NCBI GenBank assembly: GCA_023397675.1
Contig: JAEWTV010000109.1
Span: 4,534-68,533, forward strand
From: Bacillota bacterium
GTDB lineage: Bacteria; Bacillota; Clostridia; Acetivibrionales; JANLFN01
Direction: 5' to 3'
Length of the DNA: 64,000 nt
The position numbers and the translations under genes are program-made. Numbering within the stretch: the first letter of the stretch is position 1; each line of letters begins with the position of its first letter. The notes under the pieces are model-generated. The model did no database searches, had not been told where the DNA came from, and saw only the letters and a program-made list of their open reading frames with translations. Shown here one piece after another: positions 52,502 to 61,334 of the stretch.

Positions 52502-52936
52502 TCAATTTAAGCTCTTAACTACTGTTATAATATTACCCTTTTTATTAAACATTATTTTATCTGCAAGACTTTTTACTATTAAAAGTCCTCTTCCTGTCTC
52601 ACACAAATCAAGCAACTCTTCGTTTGTTTTGTTCTCCCATGCACTACTTAATTTTTCAGCCGGGTTAAAGCCTGAGCCCTCATCAGCTATTTTAATAATG
52701 CTTTTACCCTCAACAATCTCTGCATGTATTTGAACTTCCTTTGCTTGGATGCACTTGTTACCATGTCTGATAGCATTAGAAATCAGTTCATTGAGAATAA
52801 CTTTTAGCTCGAATTTGCAGCAGTCACTCAATTCACCATATGCGTTATCAAGAAATCTTAATATTTCTTCTACAACCGGGCATATATACTTTATATCGCT
52901 GGCTATCGTGTAGAAACAGCTTTGCTTGGATTTCAA
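52502..52936 (-). CDS. RsbW/SpoIIAB-like ATP-binding protein, intact ATPase motifs
   Basis: 144-residue GHKL-fold protein, probable serine kinase or anti-sigma factor. The N-box is complete (ELISNAIRHGN), G1 is DEGSGFNP and G2 is GRGLLIVKSL. TTG start at 52936, seven bases after AAGGTGG. It is the last gene of the leftward stress-sigma array, just after the sigma gene. In contrast to the other ATPase-like gene at 53779, all nucleotide-binding residues look present. Confidence 0.82.
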   Translation of the reverse strand: MKSKQSCFYTIASDIKYICPVVEEILRFLDNAYGELSDCCKFELKVILNELISNAIRHGNKCIQAKEVQIHAEIVEGKSIIKIADEGSGFNPAEKLSSAWENKTNEELLDLCETGRGLLIVKSLADKIMFNKKGNIITVVKSLN

Positions 52937-52999
52937 GACAATTCCACCTTAAATATCATATTTAAATATATATACCCAAACGCCAGCCTGATAATCAAA

Positions 53000-53764
53000 T
53001 TATTTTTCTAAAATATTTCTAAAACGTTCAAGTACTTTTTTCTCCAGCCTAGATATATACATCTGAGAGACTCCAAGTTTTGAAGCGATTTCTTTTTGAG
53101 TCTTATTGCTGAAGTATCTCATTGTTATAAACTCTTTTTCTGCAGCATTAAATCTTTCAAGGCTTTTAAGAAGGAAATCCCTGTTCTCAACCCTCTCAAA
53201 TGTTGAATCTTCCTCACCAATGGTTTCATGAAGTTCAAGATCATCATCATTAAACGCATTCTGGTCAAAAGACTGCATATTATAAATATTGCCCGACTCA
53301 GCAATTTCAAGAACAGTTTCTTCATCTATATTAAGGTAACGCGCAATCTCATCAACACGCGGAACCCTTTTCAACTCTTGGGTTAAGGCTTCCTTTGCCT
53401 GATTAACCTTTTGATATACCTCATACAGACGCCGAGGAATCCTGATTACTGAAGCCTTATCACGAAAAAATCTTTTTATCTCACCAATTATTGTAGGAGT
53501 CGCAAAACTCACAAATTTGACACCAACATTGATATCAAACCTTTCTACAGCTTTAATCAGAGCGACACATGCAATTTGATACAGGTCCTCATAATCAATT
53601 CCCCTATTGACAAATTTTTTGGATATAATATCAGCAAGGTAAAGGTATGAGTCAACTATGTGATTTCTATTTTCAACAGATTTATCTTTTTGATAGGACT
53701 TAAATAATGGCTCGTCATTGTCCAAATCTGCGGGTACTTCAGGGTTAATGAATTTATCAGCCAT
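53000..53764 (-). CDS. Sigma-B/F/G-type RNA polymerase sigma factor
   Basis: 254-residue sigma-70 group 3 protein. Region 2 is clear (YLADIISKKFVNRGIDYEDLYQIA, FDINVGVKFVSFATPTIIGE, RFFRDKASVIRIPRR), region 3 follows (VPRVDEIARYLNI), and region 4 is at the end (MRYFSNKTQKEIASKLGVSQMYISRLEKKVL). It lies in a leftward array after rsbV- and rsbW-like genes, the order seen in B. subtilis sigB and spoIIA operons. General stress sigma factor rather than sporulation sigma is likely, as the genes follow lysS; this is inference. Confidence 0.9.
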   Translation of the reverse strand: MADKFINPEVPADLDNDEPLFKSYQKDKSVENRNHIVDSYLYLADIISKKFVNRGIDYEDLYQIACVALIKAVERFDINVGVKFVSFATPTIIGEIKRFFRDKASVIRIPRRLYEVYQKVNQAKEALTQELKRVPRVDEIARYLNIDEETVLEIAESGNIYNMQSFDQNAFNDDDLELHETIGEEDSTFERVENRDFLLKSLERFNAAEKEFITMRYFSNKTQKEIASKLGVSQMYISRLEKKVLERFRNILEK

Positions 53765-53778
53765 ATTATAATTTCCCC

Positions 53779-54162
53779 TTAAAGAGATTTTGCCATAGAT
53801 AAAAGAATGCCTTTAGTGTTGTCGCAAAGCTCTAAATCGTCCATTAAGGCCGTAAGAATTGAAAAGCCCAATTCATCAGTACTATCCTTGAACAGACAAC
53901 TAAGAGACTTGTCTTCGCAAGCAAATGAAACAACAAGTTTATCCGCTAATACAGCAAAACTTATTGTATACCTGTCAGTAATACTGCTGCCAATACTTAC
54001 AATTTTGGAGCATACTTCGGATATTGCAACCTTTATATCTTCTATAGTATCAATATCAAATCCAACCCTGTTTGCTATCCCTGATGCGGTTAGCCTTGCT
54101 ACACTTACAAACTCAGGTTTTAGAGGGAGTATTAGTTCTATACTGTCTTGGGTACTGTTCAA
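53779..54162 (-). CDS. RsbW-like anti-sigma factor with degenerate ATPase motifs
   Basis: 127-residue protein clearly similar to RsbW: IELILPLKPEFVSVARLTASGIANRVGF-type start, DTIEDIKVAISEVCS, and LTALMDDLELC near the end. The N-box Asn expected after EACT is replaced (SEVCSKIV), and no DxGxG or GxGL loop can be seen; CEDKSLSC stands where G1 should be. It may bind sigma or RsbV without kinase activity. A TTG at 54162 is eight bases after GGAG; a GTG at 54171 overlaps that site. Confidence 0.8.
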   Translation of the reverse strand: MNSTQDSIELILPLKPEFVSVARLTASGIANRVGFDIDTIEDIKVAISEVCSKIVSIGSSITDRYTISFAVLADKLVVSFACEDKSLSCLFKDSTDELGFSILTALMDDLELCDNTKGILLSMAKSL

Positions 54163-54167
54163 AATTC

Positions 54168-54485
54168 TCACTCCTTTATTATGAAAAGCTTATCAAGACC
54201 TGTTATTACAAAAAGTTTCTTTATTTTTTCCTTAAGATTGGATATATATATTTTACCGTTATTCTCTTTAACCTTTTTAAGTGAACCTACAAAAATGCCT
54301 AAACCTGTGCTGTCAATATAGTTCAATTCGCTGCAGTCAATCAGAAGATCGCATTTGTTGCTCTCAATAACTGAATAAAGCTTTTCTTTCAGGCTCTGGG
54401 AAGTATAAATATCCACTTCTCCTGAAATACTGAGTTTGAACAAATCATTTAACTTTTCTTCACGGTAACTGATTTCACTAGACAC
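54168..54485 (-). CDS. RsbV-like anti-sigma factor antagonist (STAS domain)
   Basis: 105-residue STAS protein. The phospho-acceptor Ser (residue 59) lies in YIDSTGLGIFVG, the most conserved block of RsbV/SpoIIAA. The GTG at 54485 has GGGAGG seven to eight bases upstream; a TTG at 54491 is too close to that site. It is directly upstream of the degenerate RsbW gene. Confidence 0.9.
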   Translation of the reverse strand: MSSEISYREEKLNDLFKLSISGEVDIYTSQSLKEKLYSVIESNKCDLLIDCSELNYIDSTGLGIFVGSLKKVKENNGKIYISNLKEKIKKLFVITGLDKLFIIKE

Positions 54486-54499
54486 AGCCAATCCCTCCC

Positions 54500-55312
54500 T
54501 TATTTTAATAATAGATTGATAAGTTTTATTGCATTATCGTTATGATTATTTTTAACACAAATAGCTGCTATAAAGGTCTGCCCTTGAATTTTGGTATCCT
54601 GCACCATTTTGTTATTTTTTACATCTATTCCATAAATGTGTTGTTTATTTTCATTATCTGAAGTCGCTGAAATCAGCATGCTGCTGTTCTTATCAATTCC
54701 GCTTTCTGATATGATATCATCGAGATTTAGCAACACTCCACTTTTAACATATAGGTCGAATTTATCCTTATCCAAAACCAAAACATCCAGATCACCAGAG
54801 GATATTTGTGCGGTTTCTCTAATTCTATACCCAGCTTTAAGAGTTGGATCTATCTTTACAGAGGGTATTATGGTTACCTGCGGCTGCTTGATGCCTTTAA
54901 TGTCTTTCTTAATAGCATCTTCCATCAGGGTCATTTCCTGTGGGTAGTAGTCGCCAATGAAGGCCACCTTAAGGTCATAATTTACCTTGCCCAATATATA
55001 TGATAACGTAACGGCCAAACATATTGCAATAAATATGCCTACCAATACATGGACTTTATGATAATAAATAAAGTTTTCTACTTTCTTTAAAACAGGGTTT
55101 TTCTTTTTTGCTTCTTCCAGATGGTAGCCCATTAATAAATCATATGCTTTGCTTATCTCATCCAGGGTTGATTTATCTAGTAAAACAGGCTTGCCATCTT
55201 CAGTTTTTTGCTCATATTTTCTTAGAATAAGCCTGTATTTTTTCATTATCTCATCCTTGGTAGCACCTTCACGTACACCAAGAATTGTATATGCGTTTTT
55301 TAAATCCTGCAC
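54500..55312 (-). CDS. Membrane protein with N-terminal J-like domain and external domain
   Basis: 270 residues, GTG start after AGGGGGG. Residues 1-65 resemble a DnaJ J-domain (NAYTILGVREGATKDEIMKKYR, DEISKAYDLLM), but the HPD tripeptide needed to stimulate DnaK is absent. One membrane helix spans about 88-108. The external part of about 160 residues contains VAFIGDYYPQEM and LDVLVLDKDKFDLYVKSGVLLNLDD, reminiscent of solute-binding-protein folds. It lies between lysS and rsbV, so a sensor role for the sigma module is attractive but unproven. Confidence 0.7.
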   Translation of the reverse strand: MQDLKNAYTILGVREGATKDEIMKKYRLILRKYEQKTEDGKPVLLDKSTLDEISKAYDLLMGYHLEEAKKKNPVLKKVENFIYYHKVHVLVGIFIAICLAVTLSYILGKVNYDLKVAFIGDYYPQEMTLMEDAIKKDIKGIKQPQVTIIPSVKIDPTLKAGYRIRETAQISSGDLDVLVLDKDKFDLYVKSGVLLNLDDIISESGIDKNSSMLISATSDNENKQHIYGIDVKNNKMVQDTKIQGQTFIAAICVKNNHNDNAIKLINLLLK

Positions 55313-55345
55313 AAAGAATCCCCCCTAAGAATCAAAAAACATTTG

Positions 55346-56842
55346 TCATTCTCTTGGCTTCATAGTAGGGAAGAGTATTACATCCCTGATTGAATAAGAA
55401 TCTGTAAGCAGCATAATAAGCCTGTCAATGCCTATTCCCAATCCACCTGTAGGAGGCATTCCATATTCAAGTGCATTAATATAATCCTCATCAATAATCT
55501 GAGCTTCCTCATCCCCAGCTTCTCTTTTTTTCATCTGGTTGACAAACCTTTCACGCTGATCTATAGGGTCATTAAGCTCGGAGTATGCATTACCCATTTC
55601 GCGGCCCGTAATAAAAAGTTCAAACCTTTCTGTATATTCTGGCTTTCCCGGTTTCCTTTTTGTTAATGGACTTACTTCTGTAGGATAATCGTAAATGAAT
55701 GTAGGCTGAATAAGGTTTTCTTCAACGAACTCTTCGAAGAAAAGATTAAGTATTTCACCCTTTGTCGGATTACCGTCAATGTGAACATTCTTTTCCTTGG
55801 CGATTTTCTTTGCCTCGTCATCACTTGTTATTTCATCAAAGTCAATACCTGTATACTGTTTTACGACATCATGCATTGAAACTCTTGACCATGGTGGAGT
55901 AAGGTCAATCTCCTGGCCTTGATAAGTGATTTTAGTAGTGCCAAGCACTTCCTTAGCTGCATTTGAAATAAGATTTTCTGTTATTTCCATCATACCGTTG
56001 TAATCTGTATATGCTTGGTAAAGCTCAAGCATTGTAAACTCAGGGTTGTGCTTTATAGACATACCTTCGTTTCTGAAATTCCTGCCTATTTCATAAACCC
56101 TTTCAAGACCTCCTACAATCAAACGTTTTAAGTAAAGCTCAGGAGCGATTCTTAAATAAAGATCTATATCAAGTGTATTGTGGTGTGTTATAAATGGCTT
56201 CGCAGAAGCACCACCAGGAATAACATTCAGCAAAGGAGTATCTACCTCAAGGAAATTACGCTTGTCCAAAAATTCTCTGATAGACTTGATAACCTTGCTT
56301 CTAACAATAAAATCCTTTTTGACATCAGGGTTAACTATAAGATCAACGTACCTTTGTCTGTATCTCAGGTCAGGATCTTTAAGCCCATGCCATTTTTCAG
56401 GCAGTGGCTGCAATGACTTTGCAAGAAGGGTTATTTCCTTAACCTTGACAGATATTTCACCCTTGTGGGTTTTGAAAACTGTTCCCTTTGCACCGACCAT
56501 ATCACCTATATCAAACTTTTTGAAGTCTTCGTAACTTTCTTCACCTATTTCATCTATTCTTACATATATCTGAATTTTGCCGTCTCTGTCCTGAACATCA
56601 CAGAAACCAGCTTTACCCATGCCTCTTTTTGACATAAGTCTTCCGGCTATTGATACTTCAGTGCCGTCCATTTCCTCAAAGTGGTCAAGTATCGAAATAG
56701 TTGAGCTTGTTACATCATATTTTACTATTTTAAAAGGGTCCTTATTGTCTGCTTGCAGATCAGATAACTTTAATCTCCTGATTTTTAAAAGTTCATTTAA
56801 GTCTTGTTCTTCCATGTTATTTGTAGTATTTTGTTCTGACAT
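55346..56842 (-). CDS. lysS: Lysyl-tRNA synthetase, class II
   Basis: Charges tRNA-Lys. The 498 residues have the N-terminal OB-fold anticodon-binding domain (about 50-160; SIAGRLMSKRGMGKAGF) and the class II catalytic core: motif 1 VRSKVIKSIREFLDKRNFLEVDTP, in part, motif 2 FRNEGMSIKHNPEFTMLE and motif 3 GLGIGIDRLIML. AGGAGG precedes the ATG. The stop is 33 bp before the J-like gene, so they may share transcripts. Confidence 0.97.
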   Translation of the reverse strand: MSEQNTTNNMEEQDLNELLKIRRLKLSDLQADNKDPFKIVKYDVTSSTISILDHFEEMDGTEVSIAGRLMSKRGMGKAGFCDVQDRDGKIQIYVRIDEIGEESYEDFKKFDIGDMVGAKGTVFKTHKGEISVKVKEITLLAKSLQPLPEKWHGLKDPDLRYRQRYVDLIVNPDVKKDFIVRSKVIKSIREFLDKRNFLEVDTPLLNVIPGGASAKPFITHHNTLDIDLYLRIAPELYLKRLIVGGLERVYEIGRNFRNEGMSIKHNPEFTMLELYQAYTDYNGMMEITENLISNAAKEVLGTTKITYQGQEIDLTPPWSRVSMHDVVKQYTGIDFDEITSDDEAKKIAKEKNVHIDGNPTKGEILNLFFEEFVEENLIQPTFIYDYPTEVSPLTKRKPGKPEYTERFELFITGREMGNAYSELNDPIDQRERFVNQMKKREAGDEEAQIIDEDYINALEYGMPPTGGLGIGIDRLIMLLTDSYSIRDVILFPTMKPRE

Positions 56843-56916
56843 TTCTTATCCTCCTGAACAACTCTTTAGTTTTTATTATTTAAATTGTAATATCGTTTTT
56901 GAAACATAGGCAACAT

Positions 56917-56951
56917 GAAAAATAACAGTTTACACTAGAGTGTAAACTGTT
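56917..56951 (-). terminator. Terminator between greA and lysS
   Basis: A perfect 13-bp stem AACAGTTTACACT (56924-56936) pairs with AGTGTAAACTGTT (56939-56951). On the minus strand it is followed by TATTTTTC. It ends leftward transcription from greA. Confidence 0.85.
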
Positions 56952-56989
56952 TATCTAATTATTATATATTAAACTAAGTAAGAGAGCAA

Positions 56990-57463
56990 TTATTTATAAA
57001 TCTTAAGAACTTTAAACTTGATTAGTCCATCCGGAACAGCTACCTCAACCACGCTGCCTTTTTTTTGCCCCATCAAAGCGCTTCCTACAGGAGATTCGTT
57101 TGATATTTTGGACTTTGACGGATTTGCTTCAGTTGAACCTACTATTGAGTATTCAACTTCCTCATTAAACTCCATATCGAGAAGCTTAACCTTTGAGCCA
57201 AGGCTGACTACTTCAGTATTAACCTCATCTTCATCTATGACCTTTGCGTGCTTAAGCATGGTTTCAATCTGGAGTATCCTTGTTTCTACCTGAGCCTGTT
57301 CATTTTTTGCTTCATCATATTCTGAGTTTTCCGATATATCACCAAATGAAAGTGCCTGCTTTATTCTTTCAGCCACTTCAAGCCTTTTTCTCTTTAAGTA
57401 TTCAAGTTCTTCCTCCAACTTTTTTAAACCCTCATAAGTTAGTACAACTTCTTTAATGGTCAT
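56990..57463 (-). CDS. greA: Transcription elongation factor GreA
   Basis: Rescues backtracked RNA polymerase by stimulating RNA cleavage. The 157 residues show the N-terminal coiled coil with LEYLKRKRLEVAERI, the acidic tip FGDISENSEYDEAKNEQ, and the C-terminal FKBP-like domain ending in SPVGSALMGQKKGSVVEV. AAGGAG precedes the ATG. Confidence 0.96.
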   Translation of the reverse strand: MTIKEVVLTYEGLKKLEEELEYLKRKRLEVAERIKQALSFGDISENSEYDEAKNEQAQVETRILQIETMLKHAKVIDEDEVNTEVVSLGSKVKLLDMEFNEEVEYSIVGSTEANPSKSKISNESPVGSALMGQKKGSVVEVAVPDGLIKFKVLKIYK

Positions 57464-57550
57464 TCAAAGATTCTCCTTTGCGCAATATTTTTGTTGTGGT
57501 TTTACGCCAATGGAATTTTTTATATTATGATGTGAGGTTAAAATATAAAC

Positions 57551-57576
57551 AGCACTGATGTCTTGAAACAGTGCCT
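57551..57576 (-). terminator. Candidate terminator after the 57667 gene
   Basis: GGCACTG and CAGTGCT form a stem around a 10-11-base loop, with GTTTATATTTT following on the minus strand. It lies about 90 bp beyond the stop of the leftward gene. Confidence 0.5.
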
Positions 57577-57666
57577 TATAATTACACCCCTATTATTTTA
57601 TATAATTATAGAATACAAAGTATTCATTGTCAAGAAAGCATTTTAATCAACTATTGTACAAATTTT

Positions 57667-58668
57667 CTAAATTACTTTGCCGCTTTTTGTACTGGATATG
57701 GAGATGTTCTCTCTCTTCAAAAAGCCATGCCTCCCAACAAATCCGTTTATTTTAAATCCAAGCCTTTCAAATTCTTGATCAAGGCTTACCAGCGCTTCCA
57801 GCTTATACGAGCTTGAAGTTAAAAAACCACCAAGTTCCTCCTTATGGGAAAGCATAATTTCACTAAGCTCCGTAGAAGTATAAAGTTTTTGTACTTCTTC
57901 AGGAATTATGGTTTTTATTTTATCTGGAATTTTAATTTCTATACCATTGATTATTTCATTTGTTCCAAAAAGTCTGCTAATGTCGGAGTTGTTATAGTTT
58001 ATAACAATTGCCTTCGACTTTATTCGTGTGGCATTATTGAAATCAGCAAGATTCAAAAGATTTACTATTACATCACATTCAGAAAGTCCATTTTTAAGGT
58101 TATTTGTCAGTCTCACCGAAAGACCTGTATCTTCACACAGCCTTTCCAGTTCATTCATAATAATATCCTTATCTTCAGTAACAATTGTGAGGTATTTTAT
58201 AAAAGGAGAGAGGAGCCATACAAGTGAATAGAGTTCTTCATAGTTGTCACCATGAATAAAGGCAATATCAAGGTTGCTGAGTTTTATACCCCTCTGTGTG
58301 AAAATCTCATTCAATATTCTTAGTAAAAGTGACTCATATATATACCTGCCTGTATAAATGGGGGTAACGCAGTCAAAGATACCAAGCCTTATAAGATTTT
58401 TTGGATATATTATTTCTTCAATATTTGCGTCATGGCATTCTTGGGTTATCTGCTGTTCTAGCTTTCTTATTTTACGGTCTGACAGCTCTTTCATATCAGT
58501 GAGCAAATAAGGAAGATTCAATAAGTGACAATTAAGGTTTAACTCCGAAAATGGCAACTGCTGTACCTTTGCTTTTTTGTTGCCGGAAAATAGTTGGGAC
58601 AGCTTATTAAAAAAATGCTCTTTAGGCTTATTGTTGATATCATATGATACAAGTGCAAAGTTTCCCAT
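57667..58668 (-). CDS. Conserved-looking protein of unknown function
   Basis: 333-residue soluble protein starting MGNFALVSYDINNKPKEHFF. I do not recognise the family. The N-terminal 65 residues are polar; the middle is alpha/beta with IYPKNLIRLGIFDCVTPIYTG, DIAFIHGDNYEELY and a run of beta strands resembling a Rossmann-type fold (LTIVTEDKDIIMNEL, SECDVIVNLLNLADF). No signal peptide or membrane helix is seen. It lies alone between greA and guaB, leftward, with its own terminator. Confidence 0.7.
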   Translation of the reverse strand: MGNFALVSYDINNKPKEHFFNKLSQLFSGNKKAKVQQLPFSELNLNCHLLNLPYLLTDMKELSDRKIRKLEQQITQECHDANIEEIIYPKNLIRLGIFDCVTPIYTGRYIYESLLLRILNEIFTQRGIKLSNLDIAFIHGDNYEELYSLVWLLSPFIKYLTIVTEDKDIIMNELERLCEDTGLSVRLTNNLKNGLSECDVIVNLLNLADFNNATRIKSKAIVINYNNSDISRLFGTNEIINGIEIKIPDKIKTIIPEEVQKLYTSTELSEIMLSHKEELGGFLTSSSYKLEALVSLDQEFERLGFKINGFVGRHGFLKRENISISSTKSGKVI

Positions 58669-58764
58669 ATTATTTTCCTCACAAATAAATAGTATCAGAC
58701 AAGGTTTAGTGCCTGTACTTAATACTATTTAGCTGTTTAAAAAAATATGCATGGAGAAACAAAA

Positions 58765-58787
58765 AAGGACGGTTAAAAACCGCCCTT
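58765..58787 (-). terminator. guaB terminator
   Basis: GGGCGGT and ACCGTCC form a GC-rich stem around a TTTTA loop, followed on the minus strand by TTTTTTG. It lies 14 bp after the guaB stop. Confidence 0.85.
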
Positions 58788-58800
58788 GAATTTATAAGAT

Positions 58801-60306
58801 TTAAGAACTGAAGTCACTTTCCTTGAGAATAACATCATGCGCTCCACCTTCAATAATACTTGTTGCTGATACAAGCGACAAGCGTGCGTCTTTATGAAAT
58901 TCTTCAATTGAGCTTACGCCACAGTTGCACATTGTTGATTTAATTTTACTTACGGTTGCATCAAGGTTATCTTTAAGCTTGCCGGCATATGGAACATATG
59001 AATCCACACCTTCTTCAAATTCAAGTTTGGTGTTGTCTCCACCGTGATCATATCTTTGCCAGTTACGTGCTCTGTTTGAACCTTCACCCCAATATTCCTT
59101 AACAAAGTTGCCTCCAACTTTAAGCTTTCTTCCTGGGCTTTCATCAAATCTTGCAAAATATCTTCCAAGCATTATGAAGTTTGCGCCCATTGCAAGTGCG
59201 AGGGTCATATGATAGTCATGCACAATACCTCCGTCAGAGCATATCGGAACATAAATACCGGTCTTTTCATAGTACTCATCCCTTGCCTTGGCTACTTCAA
59301 TAACTGATGTTGCCTGGCCTCTGCCTATACCCTTCTGCTCTCTTGTAATACAGATGGAGCCTCCGCCTATACCGACTTTAATAAAGTCAGCACCTGCTTC
59401 TACAAGGTAAAGGAAGCCTTCTTTATCAACTACATTTCCAGCCCCAACCTTAACAGCTTCACCGTATTTGTTTTTGATAAATTTAATTGTTTCTCCCTGC
59501 CATTCGCTGTACCCATCTGAAGAATCAATACAAAGTATATCCGCACCTGCTTCGACAAGAGCCGGAACTCTTTCATCAAAATCCCTTGTGTTTATTCCCG
59601 CACCAACAATAAGTCTTTTATTAATATCAAGCAGCTCATTAGGATTTTCCTTGTGGCTGTCATAGTCTTTTCTGAAAACCATATACATCAGGTTCTGGTT
59701 ATTATCGATAATAGGGAGGACATTGAGCTTATGTTCCCAAATCATATCATTTGCTTCTTTTAAAGTTATTCCTTCCTTGCTGTAAATAAGTGACGAGAAA
59801 GGAGTCATAAAATTCTCTATTTTTGTATCAAGAGAAATCCTGCTTACCCTATAGTCTCGGCTTGTTACCAGTCCAAGAAGCTTTCCGTTTGGAGTTCCGT
59901 CTTCGGTAATAGCTATTGTGGAGTGGCCTGTCCTCTTCTTTAATTCCAAAACATCTGCAAGGGTATCATTAGCATTGAGGTTTGAATCGCTTGCAACAAA
60001 GCCTGCTTTATATTTCTTAACCTTTCTTACCATCTCCGTCTGTTTCTGTATGGACTGTGAACCATATATAAAAGAAACACCTCCGCATCTTGCCAACGCT
60101 ATTGCCATATCGGAATCTGATACTGCCTGCATTATGGCGGAAGCAAACGGGAGGTTTATTTCGAGCGGACACTTTTCACCCTTTTTAAATTTCACTACAG
60201 GAGTTTTAAGTGATACATTCTCGGGCATATTGTTTTTCTTTGTAAGGTTTGGTATAAGTAAGTATTCGTTAAAAGTTCTTGAGGGCTCATTATAAATGAA
60301 TGCCAT
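58801..60306 (-). CDS. guaB: IMP dehydrogenase
   Basis: Oxidises IMP to XMP, the first committed step to GMP. The 501-residue barrel shows the catalytic loop GIGGGSICITREQKGIGRG with the nucleophile Cys, CSDGGIVHDY, FIMLGRYFARFDESPG and an inserted pair of CBS domains at about residues 90-215. It carries an N-terminal extension (MAFIYNEPSRTFNEYLLIPNL) typical of a second, diverged clostridial type. AAGGAGG precedes the ATG. Confidence 0.93.
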   Translation of the reverse strand: MAFIYNEPSRTFNEYLLIPNLTKKNNMPENVSLKTPVVKFKKGEKCPLEINLPFASAIMQAVSDSDMAIALARCGGVSFIYGSQSIQKQTEMVRKVKKYKAGFVASDSNLNANDTLADVLELKKRTGHSTIAITEDGTPNGKLLGLVTSRDYRVSRISLDTKIENFMTPFSSLIYSKEGITLKEANDMIWEHKLNVLPIIDNNQNLMYMVFRKDYDSHKENPNELLDINKRLIVGAGINTRDFDERVPALVEAGADILCIDSSDGYSEWQGETIKFIKNKYGEAVKVGAGNVVDKEGFLYLVEAGADFIKVGIGGGSICITREQKGIGRGQATSVIEVAKARDEYYEKTGIYVPICSDGGIVHDYHMTLALAMGANFIMLGRYFARFDESPGRKLKVGGNFVKEYWGEGSNRARNWQRYDHGGDNTKLEFEEGVDSYVPYAGKLKDNLDATVSKIKSTMCNCGVSSIEEFHKDARLSLVSATSIIEGGAHDVILKESDFSS

Positions 60307-60550
60307 CTTTTTTTATCCTCCTTTTTAAATTCATTATATTTTCTTAAAAATCAAAGATTAATTAATATAAACTTGAAAAAAACTTAAGTATAGAACTATT
60401 ATAGAAATTAGTCTTACCTGAAACTTATATTTCAACATAGATAGCCTAAATGTTTAAAAAAAATTTTATTATATAAATAACCTAATGTCAAATAAATTAT
60501 TTGCCTTTCTAAATTATTCTTGTTTACCTATGAATACTTTAGAAATATAA

Positions 60551-60582
60551 AAAAGAACAGCGTGTAATCAGCTGTTCTTTTT
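60551..60582. terminator. Bidirectional terminator
   Basis: AAAAGAACAGC pairs with GCTGTTCTTTT around a 9-base loop, with T-runs on both strands. It lies 12 bp after the leftward small membrane protein gene. The 290-bp gap to guaB shows nothing else. Confidence 0.75.
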
Positions 60583-60593
60583 GTAATAATACA

Positions 60594-61100
60594 TTAATCG
60601 ATAAACACTTTTCTAGGGGCAGCAGATCTCAATGCATTAAGTACTTTTTCAGATGGTTCCATTACTACTACAGTTCTTGCACCCTTGTAATTTACTACTC
60701 CAAAGTATAATCCATCTGCAGAAGGTGAACTCTCAGTATGAATAACGTTTTTTATCTGTTGTATATCAGAAGTCAATTTATCGCTCTTAAGGCTTGCTAT
60801 AACTTCAAAGTCTTTGACAGATACTGATAAAATCCTTTTTCTCTTCTTCTTAGAGATAATAGTATCTATGTCCAAATCACCATTGGTGACCATATACTCA
60901 AATTCAATATTTCTGGTAATGGCTAGAAAATAGTCTCCATAAGCCAAACCAAGTATAATCAATAGGACAATATATTTAAGAATTGAAATTGAAAACGACA
61001 GATAAATGACTAATGCATTAACTGCAGCAATAGCAGTATAAATAAGCATATCCTTAATATCTTTTTTTCTGGCAACAATCTGCTCTATAAAAACATCCAT
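60594..61100 (-). CDS. Small two-helix membrane protein of unknown function
   Basis: 168 residues. Two close membrane helices (about 19-39 and 42-58) follow a basic amphipathic start, and the remaining 105 residues form a beta-rich cytoplasmic domain with a strongly basic patch SKKKRKRIL. It resembles uncharacterised clostridial DUF6106-type proteins, which I cannot confirm. GGGGG lies eight bases before the ATG. It lies between guaB and groEL with terminators on both sides. Confidence 0.65.
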   Translation of the reverse strand: MDVFIEQIVARKKDIKDMLIYTAIAAVNALVIYLSFSISILKYIVLLIILGLAYGDYFLAITRNIEFEYMVTNGDLDIDTIISKKKRKRILSVSVKDFEVIASLKSDKLTSDIQQIKNVIHTESSPSADGLYFGVVNYKGARTVVVMEPSEKVLNALRSAAPRKVFID

Positions 61101-61278
61101 CTAAAAAGTCCCCCTTAAATCAAAACTAGACAATTATAAATTCTATCATAGGCTTTTCTAGTTCACAATAACAATAATGTACAAGTATGATAAAAACTTT
61201 TAGGTATAAATTGCTGTAGGTGTTTTATCATGCTTAGTGGCATTCAGCGCTTATCTCATAAAAGTCTACATATATATA

Positions 61279-61307
61279 AAGAAGGACTTGCTTTACAAGT
61301 CCTTCTT
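61279..61307 (-). terminator. groESL terminator
   Basis: AAGAAGGACTTG (61279-61290) pairs with CAAGTCCTTCTT (61296-61307), a perfect 12-bp stem, 28 bp after the groEL stop. An AT-rich tail follows on the minus strand. Confidence 0.82.
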
Positions 61308-61334
61308 ATATTTATTATTTGATATGGGTCTTTA

